NCBI RefSeq assembly: GCF_040359615.1 | Contig: NZ_CP132942.1 | Span: 1,302,001-1,366,000, forward strand | DNA length: 64,000 nt | From: Tunturibacter psychrotolerans | GTDB lineage: Bacteria; Acidobacteriota; Terriglobia; Terriglobales; Acidobacteriaceae | Reading direction: 5' to 3' | Part shown: positions 44,831-53,715 of the stretch, piece after piece | Position numbering within the stretch: the stretch's first letter is position 1 | Layout: the number at the start of each line of letters is the position of its first letter | Translations under genes and position numbers: made by a program | Notes under the pieces: generated by a model | Told to the model about the DNA's origin: nothing | The model's database searches: none | Seen by the model: the letters and a program-made list of their open reading frames with translations, nothing else

Positions 44831-45361
44831 ATGTGGAAACCGAATCAGACTGGAAGCAACACTCCCTCGACTCCAGAACCGGTGCGTCCGTCGACTCCAG
44901 CGACGAACTTCGAGGCGAGCCCCACCCGTCCCGCGACCGTTGGCGCTGGCAATGCAGCAGCCGCTGTACCAACCGGCGAGCAGGCCACCATCGGCAAGTC
45001 CCTGATCGTCAAGGGTGAGCTGACAGGCTCTGAGTCACTGTATATCGATGGCAAAGTCGAAGGCGCAATCAACCTCCCTGGCAACCGCGTCACTGTTGGT
45101 CGCAACGGGCAGGTCGCAGCAAATATCGTTGCACGCGAGATCGTTGTGCTGGGTAAAGTTCGCGGTAACTGCCAGGCCAGCGATCGCGTGGATATTCGCA
45201 GCGAAGGATCGCTCACCGGCGATGTGATCGCAGCACGTATCTCGATTGAAGATGGCGCGTTCTTTAAGGGTGGCATCGATATCCGCAAGCCGGGTGGCAC
45301 CGACCTGAAGGGCGGTAGTGCAACCCCCGCAGCAGCCGAGCCAGTTGCGGTCGAGGCATAA
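44831..45361 (+). CDS. Bactofilin-family polymer-forming cytoskeletal protein
   Basis: 176 residues. Disordered Pro/Thr/Ala-rich head (about 1-55), then a right-handed beta-helix bactofilin core (about 56-155): GKSLIVKGELTGSESLYIDG, KVEGAI, VTVGRNGQVAANIVA, LGKVRGN and RSEGSLTGDVIAARISIEDG. Bactofilins polymerise without nucleotide at the membrane and organise the cell wall. ATG 44831 chosen; AAGGA is about 12 bases upstream, and a TTG at 44801 is an alternative. Single gene with its own terminator. Confidence 0.9.
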   Translation: MWKPNQTGSNTPSTPEPVRPSTPATNFEASPTRPATVGAGNAAAAVPTGEQATIGKSLIVKGELTGSESLYIDGKVEGAINLPGNRVTVGRNGQVAANIVAREIVVLGKVRGNCQASDRVDIRSEGSLTGDVIAARISIEDGAFFKGGIDIRKPGGTDLKGGSATPAAAEPVAVEA

Positions 45362-45390
45362 CTCTTCTTCAACTCCGTTCGCTTCTGATC

Positions 45391-45429
45391 AAAACGGTCC
45401 TGCTAATCATGGGGACCGTTTTGCTTTTT
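45391..45429 (+). terminator. Rho-independent terminator of the bactofilin gene
   Basis: AAAACGGTCC (45391-45400) and GGACCGTTTT (45413-45422), ten perfect pairs, then GCTTTTT. It abuts the stop codon of the convergent DUF2752 gene. Confidence 0.9.
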
Positions 45430-45838
45430 ATCTGAACGGGCCAAGCGGAAGATTGCGAACCACTGCAAAAATCATGGCGGCAGCAAGTGTGGCATAGATC
45501 GCCGCGCTTGACAGTTGCGGCCAGTGACCGGGTTCCCGCCTCACATAACGGCAATACCAACGGACACCACCGATCACCGCAATTGGGAGCAAGACCGTGG
45601 TAAGGCCGTTGAGGTACATTGCTTCACTGAAGTGCCCATGCAGCAGTGCTGCGAGAGCACGTGTCGCTCCGCACCCCGGGCATAGCAGATGAAGCAATCT
45701 GTAAATGGGACATTCCGGATAGAAGCTGTTTTCTGCTGGCGGAAAGCGCAACAGAACACAAGTACTCGTCACGACCAATGTCGGTGGCGCAGCCATGCGC
45801 ACGATCTCCGCGAAGCGGCCGCGGGCCATCGAAATCAT
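45428..45838 (-). CDS. DUF2752 membrane protein
   Basis: 136 residues with three hydrophobic segments. The DUF2752 signature is present: CPIYRLLHLLCPGCGATRAL followed by a helix, with paired cysteines in CPGC. Function unknown. Its ATG overlaps the end of the GYF_2 gene by 4 bp, so the two are co-translated. Confidence 0.82.
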   Translation of the reverse strand: MISMARGRFAEIVRMAAPPTLVVTSTCVLLRFPPAENSFYPECPIYRLLHLLCPGCGATRALAALLHGHFSEAMYLNGLTTVLLPIAVIGGVRWYCRYVRREPGHWPQLSSAAIYATLAAAMIFAVVRNLPLGPFR

Positions 45839-46509
45839 CGCGCTACGTTCTGGTAGCGAAGGTTCTGCTTCAGTTGGTTGATCTCGTTGAGTTTGTACTG
45901 AAAATAAATGCCGCCGAAGAAGAATGTCATGACGGGATTCAGGCGCAGGCCGAGCGGCTCGGGACCATTGAAATGTTGTTCAAGCGTGTCTCGCAGTGTA
46001 AAGCGAGCGATGAGCCGAGCTACCCAGGAGGCGATGCCGATAAATCCTCCGACGAAGTTTTGATGCGGCTGTTGATGATGGCTCATCGAGATCACCACTC
46101 CCCAGGAGCTGCCGAGGTTGAGCACAACCAGCACAGTGGCGATGATGTAAAACATCAAGGCCTTGCTCGCCGGCTGCACTCGGTTTGCCCATCCGGCAAT
46201 GACCAGATTCCAAACCACCACGAAGAGCGTACAGGTCAGAAAGCCCAGCAGCAGCTCGAGGACCCAGTTCAAATTGGGTGGATCAGGATAGATCCCGCCT
46301 GCCTGCGGATACGCAACAGGAGCCGCGTAGGCCGGTGTTGCCGGGACGCCAGTCGATCCGAGAACTTGAGCGACGGGGACCCAATCGGGCATCGTGTCAC
46401 TCTTGGCCATGTCGGTCAGCAGAACGTTTCCCGACGCCACATAGCGCTGGAGATCTTCGACGGTATACGGTCCGTACATCTGCCCATTGCGTGAAACCTG
46501 GTAGGTCAT
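45835..46509 (-). CDS. GYF_2-domain membrane protein
   Basis: 224 residues. The GYF_2 (DUF4339) domain at about 1-50 shows GPYTVEDLQRYVASGNVLLTD and the Trp of MPDWVPV. A Pro/Ala linker is followed by several membrane helices (VLELLLGFLTCTLFVVVWNL and ALMFYIIATVLVVLNLG) and a C-terminal amphipathic part (FFFGGIYFQYKLNEINQLKQ). GYF_2 domains are thought to bind peptides; this one sits on a membrane anchor. Pairs with the DUF2752 gene behind it. Confidence 0.82.
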   Translation of the reverse strand: MTYQVSRNGQMYGPYTVEDLQRYVASGNVLLTDMAKSDTMPDWVPVAQVLGSTGVPATPAYAAPVAYPQAGGIYPDPPNLNWVLELLLGFLTCTLFVVVWNLVIAGWANRVQPASKALMFYIIATVLVVLNLGSSWGVVISMSHHQQPHQNFVGGFIGIASWVARLIARFTLRDTLEQHFNGPEPLGLRLNPVMTFFFGGIYFQYKLNEINQLKQNLRYQNVAR

Positions 46510-46653
46510 GCAAAGCTCCTAAGGTTAGAGGACTGCAACGCACTGCAGACTCGATCAAATCATGGACTGGCAGTTTCACACAATCAGATTCGGAGGCCCG
46601 GCCCGATGTCGCGATTCTGTTCCCTTGGATTCAGAATATGAGAGTCTTGCAGT

Positions 46654-47604
46654 GTGCATCGAGCCACTTTGGTCGTAAACGCGTCAGCAGGGCGAAGGAA
46701 AGATCTGCAGATGCTGGTCCATGCCTTGACGCAGGCTCTTGAACAAAGCGGCGTGCAGGCGACCGCAGTGTTAACGACAGCGGCCGGAGAGGCGCAATCG
46801 ATTGCCGCCGCTGCCGCCAACAAAAGTGATGCAGTCTTTGCCTGCGGTGGCGACGGCACCGTTCACGAGGTTCTGCAAGGCCTTGTGGGCACAACGGCCG
46901 CGCTCGGAGTCGTGCCGCTCGGCACGGCAAACGTCTTTGCGCGTAACCTGCATTTGTCGCTCAACCCAATAAAAGCTCTTGAACAGCAGCTCAACTTTGA
47001 ACCACGCGCGATTTCAGTAGGCGAGGCGCGATATATCACCGGAGAATCCGAAGTGACCAGGTATTTCACCGTCATGGCAGGAGCCGGCCCCGACGGCGCG
47101 CTCGTCTATCGGCTGCTTGCAGGCAAGAGATCAAAGCTCGGTCGAAGCGCCTACTATGCCCATGCTCTAAGGCTCTTCCTCATGCGAAAATTTCCGGCGT
47201 TTCAGGTGAAATATCGAACAAGCGACTCCGGCAAGTGGGTGGAGCAGCGCGGTGTCAGCGTTATGTGTTCTCGTGTCGTAAGTCTCGGGGGCATATTCAG
47301 TCGGCTGGGAAGCGGGAGTTCCCCGCTCGAGAGCGACCTCCTCTTGTCCATCGTAAAGCCCCCGGCAAGAGTCGGTTTACCTGCCTGGTTTGCACTCAGT
47401 CGCATTGGATTGAACTCGCAAAATCCATGGCTGGAGGAGGTTCGTGTCTCCGAGTTTCTCTGCACGCCTATCGAGACGAATCATCGCACTCACGCCGAAC
47501 TCGACGGGGAGTGGGTTGGGAATCTGCCGATGTCGGTCCGGCTCATACCTCAAGCAGTTTTGTTATTAATGCCGAAAAACAACTTGGCAGAGAGAATGAC
47601 CTAG
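46654..47604 (+). CDS. Diacylglycerol/lipid kinase (DgkB/YegS family)
   Basis: 316 residues. Catalytic-domain motifs: nucleotide-binding GGDGTVHEVLQGL at about 65-77 and PLGTANVFARNL at about 88-99; the second beta domain includes VMAGAGPDGALVY. These kinases phosphorylate diacylglycerol or related lipids at the inner membrane. Starts with GTG 46654, whose ribosome site is weak. Divergent from the GYF_2 gene, convergent with the kdpE-like gene. Confidence 0.88.
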   Translation: MHRATLVVNASAGRRKDLQMLVHALTQALEQSGVQATAVLTTAAGEAQSIAAAAANKSDAVFACGGDGTVHEVLQGLVGTTAALGVVPLGTANVFARNLHLSLNPIKALEQQLNFEPRAISVGEARYITGESEVTRYFTVMAGAGPDGALVYRLLAGKRSKLGRSAYYAHALRLFLMRKFPAFQVKYRTSDSGKWVEQRGVSVMCSRVVSLGGIFSRLGSGSSPLESDLLLSIVKPPARVGLPAWFALSRIGLNSQNPWLEEVRVSEFLCTPIETNHRTHAELDGEWVGNLPMSVRLIPQAVLLLMPKNNLAERMT

Positions 47605-47635
47605 GCATTCCATCTCGTCAGAATCGTGCCCCCAG

Positions 47636-48355
47636 TTAAAAATCATCGTTGCCGGTCGGTCGAAAGCGGTAGCCAATCCACGGCTCGGTAACGATATACG
47701 CTGGCTCATCTGTGAGTTCGATCTTCTTGCGCAACTGTCCAATGTTGACTCGCAGGTACTCTGGCTGGTCGGCGTTGGTCCCCCACACCGCATGGAGCAA
47801 CGCTCGATGCGTGAGGACCTGTCCCGGGTGCTGCGCCAGGCAGACGAGTAGGTCGAATTGTTTCGGTGTCAGGTGTGTATCTTGCCCTCGAACCACGACA
47901 CGATGTTGTGGAATGTCGATATAGAAATCACCGGCTGAGATAATCTGCGGAGTCTCGGACTCGGCCGACAAACTACGGCGCAGTTGGGCGCGGACGCGAG
48001 CCTGCAGCTCCTGAATACTGAACGGTTTCGTCACATAATCGTCCGCCCCGGCGTCCAGCGCCTCGATCTTCATAGCCTCTTGATTGCGGACCGAAAGAAC
48101 GATGATCGGTACCTCGGATACGGCACGAATCTCACGGCAAAGCTCAATCCCATTCATCTCTGGCATGGAAACATCCGTGACGACGAGATCCGGCTTCCAC
48201 GCGTGTACAGCCTCCATTCCCTCAACGCCATTCGCAGCGATACGCAACGAATAACCCTGGGTTGAAAGTGCCGTGCGAAGCACGCGAGTAATCTGAGGTT
48301 CGTCATCGACGATAAGTATCTTCGCCTGTTGGTGGTCGTGCAGGGTCTGCTTCAT
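47636..48355 (-). CDS. KdpE-like OmpR-family response regulator, second copy
   Basis: 239 residues. Receiver domain with D17/D18 and phospho-acceptor D61 (LVVTDVSMPEMNG), Thr/Ser switch in IVLSVRN, and Lys in VTKPF. OmpR winged helix about 145-235 ends WIGYRFRP. ATG 48355 overlaps the KdpD-like gene by 4 bp, so sensor half and regulator are translated together. kdpFABC is not in the window. Confidence 0.9.
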   Translation of the reverse strand: MKQTLHDHQQAKILIVDDEPQITRVLRTALSTQGYSLRIAANGVEGMEAVHAWKPDLVVTDVSMPEMNGIELCREIRAVSEVPIIVLSVRNQEAMKIEALDAGADDYVTKPFSIQELQARVRAQLRRSLSAESETPQIISAGDFYIDIPQHRVVVRGQDTHLTPKQFDLLVCLAQHPGQVLTHRALLHAVWGTNADQPEYLRVNIGQLRKKIELTDEPAYIVTEPWIGYRFRPTGNDDF

Positions 48356-49506
48356 TCGCGCTCCGGATGTTGCGTAACGATGTGTACGTCCACATTCGGC
48401 GACTCCTTGAGAAAGTGCTGAATCGCCCAGTAGTAAAGGTATTTGCGAAAGCCGTGAACCGCGGCGCGGCCGAAGACGATGTGAGTGATGCGTTTTTCGC
48501 GAACGAAGCTGGCTGCGGCGTGCGCAATGCTTTTTCCTTTCACGGTGAAGACCTGCGCACCGAGATTGCGTGCAAACTGTATGTTGGCTGCGAGCGTGCT
48601 TTTTTCTTCTTCAGGCAAGTCTTCATCGGCGTCGACATGCAGAACGAATAACTCGCCTCCGACGCCTTCCGCTACCCGCGCACCGCGTGCGATCAGCATC
48701 TGCGAGGAACTGCTGGAGCTGATACAGACGGCAATCCGCTCGCGTACGGCCCAATGCGCCTCGATGCGTTTCGCATCCATGTAGGCGGTCAGCGTACGAT
48801 CGACCGCCTTGGTTACATGCTGCAACGCCAGTTCACGGAGCGCAATCAGGTTTCCCCGGCGAAAGAAGTTTGCCAGAGCCTTCTCAGCGCGGTCAGTTCC
48901 GTAGATATCTCCGCGCCGCATTCGTGTTTGCAGTGCTTCCGGGGTTAGATCGGCCATTACGATCTCGTCCGCGCGCTGCACCAGCCAGTCGGGAACTGTT
49001 TCGCGAATGATCACGCCAGTGACACTCTGCACAGTTGGCGCGACGCTCTCGATGTGCTGCACATTCATCGTGGCCAGCACGTCGATATTCGCTGCCAGAA
49101 CGTCGAGAACATCCTCGAAGCGTTTGCGATGTTTGCTCCCTTCAATGTTGCTGTGCGCCAGCTCATCGATAAGGACGATCTGGGGCCGCCGCGTAAGTAT
49201 TCCATCGAGGTCCATCTCCTCGAATACGACGCCCTTATATTCAATTTTCTTTCGCGGAATCTGCTCCAGTTGCCCGGCCAACTCCGCAGTACGCGGTCTG
49301 CCGTGGGTCTCGACTACCCCGATCACAATATCCTCACCGCGCTGATGCCGGCGGATCGCCTCACTCAACATGTTGTACGTCTTGCCAACGCCGGGTGCGT
49401 AGCCGAGGAAAAGCTTGAAGGTTCCTCGCATCTTCTCTGGTGCGACCTTTTCCAGCCATTCTTCCGGGCTCTTCAGCGTCGGATTCGAGTTATCGCGAGT
49501 GCCCAT
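48352..49506 (-). CDS. KdpD N-terminal sensor half (KdpD plus USP domains, no kinase)
   Basis: 384 residues, only the cytoplasmic N-terminal part of KdpD. KdpD domain about 25-235: Walker A GYAPGVGKTYNML (about 35-47), VVETHGRPRT and Walker B IVLIDELAHSN. A universal stress protein domain follows (about 250-380), with IAVCISSSSSSQMLIARGAR and ITHIVFGRA. In E. coli these domains sense potassium, ATP and c-di-AMP in related proteins. The frame ends in a normal stop (HPERE); nothing is broken. The membrane and kinase parts are in the divergent gene starting 17 bp away. Confidence 0.9.
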   Translation of the reverse strand: MGTRDNSNPTLKSPEEWLEKVAPEKMRGTFKLFLGYAPGVGKTYNMLSEAIRRHQRGEDIVIGVVETHGRPRTAELAGQLEQIPRKKIEYKGVVFEEMDLDGILTRRPQIVLIDELAHSNIEGSKHRKRFEDVLDVLAANIDVLATMNVQHIESVAPTVQSVTGVIIRETVPDWLVQRADEIVMADLTPEALQTRMRRGDIYGTDRAEKALANFFRRGNLIALRELALQHVTKAVDRTLTAYMDAKRIEAHWAVRERIAVCISSSSSSQMLIARGARVAEGVGGELFVLHVDADEDLPEEEKSTLAANIQFARNLGAQVFTVKGKSIAHAAASFVREKRITHIVFGRAAVHGFRKYLYYWAIQHFLKESPNVDVHIVTQHPERE

Positions 49507-49523
49507 AAGGATAAGATAAAGGA

Positions 49524-50975
49524 GTGCAGCGAAAGCTTATACGCAGTATCGTCCGCTACAGTATCTCTACAGCGAGCGCAGCTGTCATTGTAGCCGTCTA
49601 CTTTCTCCGGCTGCATGTCAACGAAACCACCGTAGCCTTAACGTTCCTGATAGGCATCCTTCTCGTAGCGGCAAACTGGGGTCTCCGCCACTCGATTTAC
49701 CTGTCCATCCTCTCAGCCGCAGCGTTCAACTTCTTCTTCCTTCCCCCGGTCCTCACCTTCACTGTCGGGGATGGCCGCAACTGGGTCGCACTACTGGCAT
49801 TCCTCGTGACAGGTATCGTCGCCAGCCAACTCGCAGAGCGTGCACGCCGCGAAGCAAAGATCTCGCGCCGCCGCCAGCTCGAGGCGGAAAGGCTGTACGA
49901 GTTCAGCCAGCAGATGCTGGTCACCGGAAATGTGATCGACCTTCTCAACGTCCTGCCGCAGATGATTGCGGTGACCTTCAATCTGACCGGGGCCGCTGTT
50001 TACCTTCGCGAAAGAGATCGCATCTATCGTTCAAGCCCAAACTACATGGACGTGACCGCTGCCGAGCTGCGCGATGCCGCATTCACCCGCGATCATCATT
50101 ATGACGAAGCTCGCGCCGTCACTCTAGTCCCCATCCTCCTCGGAACCCGGCCCATCGGCGCAGTTGGTATCACTGGCAACAGGACTTCGCCCGAGGCGCT
50201 CGATGCCGTCTGCGGCCTGGCCGCCATCGCCATAGAGCGCGCCGGCGCAGTGGAAACCCTGACCCGCGTCCAGGCCTCGCGCGAAAGCGAACGTCTGCGC
50301 AACGCTCTCCTCGATTCCGTCGCGCACGAGCTGCGAACGCCTTTGACCTCCATCACTGCCGCTGTCACTACCCTGCGTAGCGAACCCTCTCTCGACGCAG
50401 AGCAAAGCGGAGAGATGCTCCAGGTGATCGAGGAGGAGGCCGCCCGGCTAGATCGGCTCGTAGGCCAAGCCATGGAGATGGCGGAGCTCGATGCGAACGA
50501 CATCAAACTTGACCTCCGCCTTCATTCGATGCGAGAGGCCGTTGATTTAGCGCTTGAAGCCGTACAGGGGCCGCTCAAGAATCATCCTCTCGAACTTCGT
50601 CTGCCCGACACGCTACCTCCAGTACTAATAGACCTGGAGCGCATCGCCAAGGTCCTCCAGCATCTATTGGAGAACGCCGCAAAATATTCCCCGGAGGGAA
50701 GCCCTATCTTCGTCAGCGCTGAGGTCTCCAAAGATCAACTCGTCACCAGTGTTGCCGATCGTGGCGCCGGGGTCGACGACCTCGAGAAGATGATGATCTT
50801 CGACAAGTTTTATCGGGGTCAGGGACAACGTTATCGCGTGCAGGGCACAGGCATGGGACTTGCCATTGCGAAGGCAATCGTCGAAGCCCACGGCGGCTCC
50901 ATCGACGTAACCAGCCAGCCGTCGCAGGGGTCGGTCTTCTCGTTCTACCTGCCCCTCAACCTTTCGGGCCGTTAA
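49524..50975 (+). CDS. DUF4118 histidine kinase (KdpD C-terminal half), divergent
   Basis: 483 residues. Four membrane helices in 1-105 (DUF4118), GAF-like domain about 125-240, HisKA with H268 in DSVAHELRTPL, and ATPase domain with ENAAKYSPEG, IFDKFYRG and GTGMGLAIAKAIVEAHGG. H, N and G boxes are all canonical. GTG 49524 is the only usable start; AAAGGA runs almost into it. Only 17 bp separate its start from that of the KdpD N-terminal gene on the other strand, so the two promoters must lie inside each other's coding ends. Stops 2 bp from the OMF gene. Confidence 0.88.
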   Translation: MQRKLIRSIVRYSISTASAAVIVAVYFLRLHVNETTVALTFLIGILLVAANWGLRHSIYLSILSAAAFNFFFLPPVLTFTVGDGRNWVALLAFLVTGIVASQLAERARREAKISRRRQLEAERLYEFSQQMLVTGNVIDLLNVLPQMIAVTFNLTGAAVYLRERDRIYRSSPNYMDVTAAELRDAAFTRDHHYDEARAVTLVPILLGTRPIGAVGITGNRTSPEALDAVCGLAAIAIERAGAVETLTRVQASRESERLRNALLDSVAHELRTPLTSITAAVTTLRSEPSLDAEQSGEMLQVIEEEAARLDRLVGQAMEMAELDANDIKLDLRLHSMREAVDLALEAVQGPLKNHPLELRLPDTLPPVLIDLERIAKVLQHLLENAAKYSPEGSPIFVSAEVSKDQLVTSVADRGAGVDDLEKMMIFDKFYRGQGQRYRVQGTGMGLAIAKAIVEAHGGSIDVTSQPSQGSVFSFYLPLNLSGR

Positions 50976-50977
50976 GA

Positions 50978-52432
50978 CTACAGCTTCGGCAGGTTGGCCA
51001 CGTTCCATCCACCACCCAGCGCTTTGATCAAAAGAACGCTCGCATCCATCTGCCGGCGCATAATGTCGATATCGTTGCGTTCGTTATTCAGCTCGGTCGT
51101 CTGCGCAGTTACAACTTGAAGATAGGTGTCGAGGCCGCCCACATATCTGTTGTTGAATATCTGCTCTGCCGACTGCGCTGCCATCGTAGCCTGATGCTGA
51201 TGCCCAGCCTCCTGATCGAGAACGCGGAGAGCGACAAGATTGTCTTCGACCTGTTGAAACGCAGTCAAAGTAGTCTGTCTATAGTTGGCAACAGTCTCGT
51301 CGTAGCTGGCATTGGCTTGTTCTGACACAGAGGCTCGTCGTCCCGCATCGAACACCGTCTGCGATAGCGTGGGTCCAAGCGACCACAGCAGGCTGGCCGG
51401 ATCGAACAGATTCGCAAACGAGGTTCCCTCTACCCCGATGGATCCGCTCAACGAAATCGTCGGATAAAAAGCAGCCCGCGCAATGCCGATGCGGTCGTTC
51501 GCCTCCGCAACCCGCCGTTCCGCAGCCGCAATGTCCGGGCGTCGTTCCAGCAACTCCGACGGCAGCCCGGTCGGAATCATCGGCGGACGCGCATCAAGAG
51601 GAGCGGTTAGCAGAGCGAACGACGCTGGAGGTTTACCAAGAAGAATTGCTATTGCATGCTCAAACTGCGCTCGTTGCAAGGTAATATCACGCGCCAGCAC
51701 CTTCGCTGCTTCAAGCTGTGTCTGCGCCTGGTCGACGTCCGACTTCGGTGCGACCCCTCCTTCAAAGCGATTCGTCGTGATCCGAAAGGCCTCTTCGAAG
51801 TCTTTCACTGTATCGTTCAGTAGCTTCTCCTGGGCATCTGCGCTGCGAGCTTCGAAGTAGTCGATCGCAAGCTCAGCCTGCAAGCTCAGCAGCACCGTCT
51901 GTCTATCCCCCGCGCTCGCCTGTGCCTCCTCGCGCGCAGCACTCACGGTGCGGCGAACTCGTCCCCACACATCAATCTCGTAGTTCAAATCCACAGGCAG
52001 CTGAATCACCCCAGTACCGTTCCCCTGGGCATTGTTCAGATTGAAGTAGGGCTGGTTTGACGATTCGCGTTCGCCCCCTGCAAACGGAGCTACTCCTACG
52101 GTCGGGAAGAGCGACGCGTGATTGAACCGAATCAAAGCACGTGCTTCGCGGAAACGAGCATCCGCTGCCTTTAGATTCTGATTATTCTCCGCAACCTGCG
52201 GCTCAAGAATGTTCAGCTCCGTATCGCCGAAGATCGTCCACCAATCCCCGCGTTGCGCCGCATCGGACGGCTGAGCGACCTGCCAATTTGAGTTCTCCTT
52301 GTAGGCGTCCGGACCTGCTTCCTTATATCCAGGAGCCATGGGGACCGATGGCTTCACATACTTCGGCCCCACCATGCACCCGCAAAGCAGAAACACTGTT
52401 GCGCCAGCCAGAACCGCAGGTCGTAGCGTCAC
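50978..52432 (-). CDS. RND efflux outer-membrane factor (NodT/OprM family lipoprotein)
   Basis: 484 residues. Signal with a lipobox-like LLCGC (Cys at 19), MVGPKYVKP opening, then two OEP repeats (about 60-265 and 270-470) with the typical RPDIAAAERRVAEANDRIGI and ARAAFYPTISLSG. TolC-like trimeric channel through the outer membrane. Third gene of the operon; its start overlaps the adaptor gene by 4 bp. Confidence 0.92.
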   Translation of the reverse strand: MTLRPAVLAGATVFLLCGCMVGPKYVKPSVPMAPGYKEAGPDAYKENSNWQVAQPSDAAQRGDWWTIFGDTELNILEPQVAENNQNLKAADARFREARALIRFNHASLFPTVGVAPFAGGERESSNQPYFNLNNAQGNGTGVIQLPVDLNYEIDVWGRVRRTVSAAREEAQASAGDRQTVLLSLQAELAIDYFEARSADAQEKLLNDTVKDFEEAFRITTNRFEGGVAPKSDVDQAQTQLEAAKVLARDITLQRAQFEHAIAILLGKPPASFALLTAPLDARPPMIPTGLPSELLERRPDIAAAERRVAEANDRIGIARAAFYPTISLSGSIGVEGTSFANLFDPASLLWSLGPTLSQTVFDAGRRASVSEQANASYDETVANYRQTTLTAFQQVEDNLVALRVLDQEAGHQHQATMAAQSAEQIFNNRYVGGLDTYLQVVTAQTTELNNERNDIDIMRRQMDASVLLIKALGGGWNVANLPKL

Positions 52433-53715
52433 TGATCCCCTTCTTTCTTCTGCATCTGCTTGGCGGTCTCACTCAGATGGCTCTTCACCTGCACCTCCTG
52501 CCCATTGGCAAGCGAGTCGGACGGATCGAGAACCACGGCATCGTTAGCAGTCAGGCCCGAAGCAACCTCAACATTGGCGCCAAGATCTTTACTGATCGTC
52601 ACTGGCACCAGTTGCACACGGCCATCACGTACAACTCCCACCTGCAGGCCTTGCGCGCGGAACAGAAGCGTATTCGATGGAATCATCAAATTCGACGAGC
52701 GTTGCGGAACCTTGAAGTGAACGAAGACATAAGCCCCCGGAAGCAACTCGCCCTTCGGATTGTCAACGTCAACTTCGACGTTCAGCGTGCGCGTTGCAGA
52801 ATCGATTGCGTTCGAGTTCCGCGCAATCGTGCCTTCAAACTCCCTGTCCGGATACTCATCTAGAGTCAAGGTCGCCTTTCCGCCTGACTTAATAGAAGTT
52901 GAGTAAGCCTCCGGAACCGAAACGAACACGCGAATCTTTTGAATAGCTGCCAGATGGAACAGCTCTTTCGGCGTTAGATTCTCCCCAGCCTGAATCAGCC
53001 CGCCGATATCGATATTGCGCGCCGTCACAATTCCATCGAAGGGCGCGTAAATCTTCTCGAACGACTGCAACTGTTGCAGCCTGCGTACAGCGGCATTGGA
53101 CGCATCTACCGCCGCCTTCTTTGCGGCCGCATCGCTCACCGCAACATCGGTCTCCTGCTTCGACACCGAGTTAGTCGTCAGTAGATTCTGGTAACGCGCC
53201 GAGGTCGTATTCGCCAGGTTGAGATTAGCCTCAGCACTCTTCAGATCAGCCTGCGCCACCTGCAGCTGTTCATCCAGCTCTGGCGTCTCGATGACAGCCA
53301 TCAGCTGTCCTTTACGAACATGCGCGCCTATGTCGAAGTGCCAGCTCTTCAGATAACCGCTCGTACGGGCATAGATCGGTGTGTCGACATACGCCTGCGT
53401 GTTTCCCGGCAACGCCAGTCCTGAAGACAAGACAGAGCTGACAGGATGAATCACATTTACAGATGGAATCGATGCAGCCTTTGTATCAGTCTCAAGCGTG
53501 CTCTCCGACTTGCGACGCGCAGCAATCCCGAAGATCACCACCAGTGCCACGATCACCGCAATCACCGCTAGTCCGATCCACGTACCCTTCGTCAGTCGGG
53601 GCTCCCGAACCTCTGTCTCGCCCTCTGAGAACTCTCCGGAAGCCGTGGTCTTATCCTCATCCGTCCTGGTCTCGACCTTTGTCCCACTCGTCATTGGTTC
53701 TCCTTCAATTTTCAT
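52429..53715 (-). CDS. RND efflux periplasmic adaptor (HlyD/AcrA-like)
   Basis: 428 residues. Short cytosolic head, one membrane helix (about 48-68, IGLAVIAVIVALVVIFGIAA), lipoyl/barrel-sandwich domain (FDIGAHVRKGQLMAVIETPE), a coiled-coil hairpin (about 140-215), and beta-barrel and membrane-proximal domains (PSNTLLFRAQGLQVGVV). Joins the pump to the outer-membrane channel. Overlaps both neighbours by 4 bp. Confidence 0.93.
   Translation of the reverse strand: MKIEGEPMTSGTKVETRTDEDKTTASGEFSEGETEVREPRLTKGTWIGLAVIAVIVALVVIFGIAARRKSESTLETDTKAASIPSVNVIHPVSSVLSSGLALPGNTQAYVDTPIYARTSGYLKSWHFDIGAHVRKGQLMAVIETPELDEQLQVAQADLKSAEANLNLANTTSARYQNLLTTNSVSKQETDVAVSDAAAKKAAVDASNAAVRRLQQLQSFEKIYAPFDGIVTARNIDIGGLIQAGENLTPKELFHLAAIQKIRVFVSVPEAYSTSIKSGGKATLTLDEYPDREFEGTIARNSNAIDSATRTLNVEVDVDNPKGELLPGAYVFVHFKVPQRSSNLMIPSNTLLFRAQGLQVGVVRDGRVQLVPVTISKDLGANVEVASGLTANDAVVLDPSDSLANGQEVQVKSHLSETAKQMQKKEGDQ

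Noticed and set aside
45646..46494. 282-residue plus-strand open frame
   Set aside because: Antisense to the DUF2752 and GYF_2 genes, both of which show family motifs.
47636..50975. Idea that kdpD is a frameshifted pseudogene
   Set aside because: The two halves are on opposite strands, each with proper start and stop and intact motifs, so it is a split gene arrangement, not a broken one.
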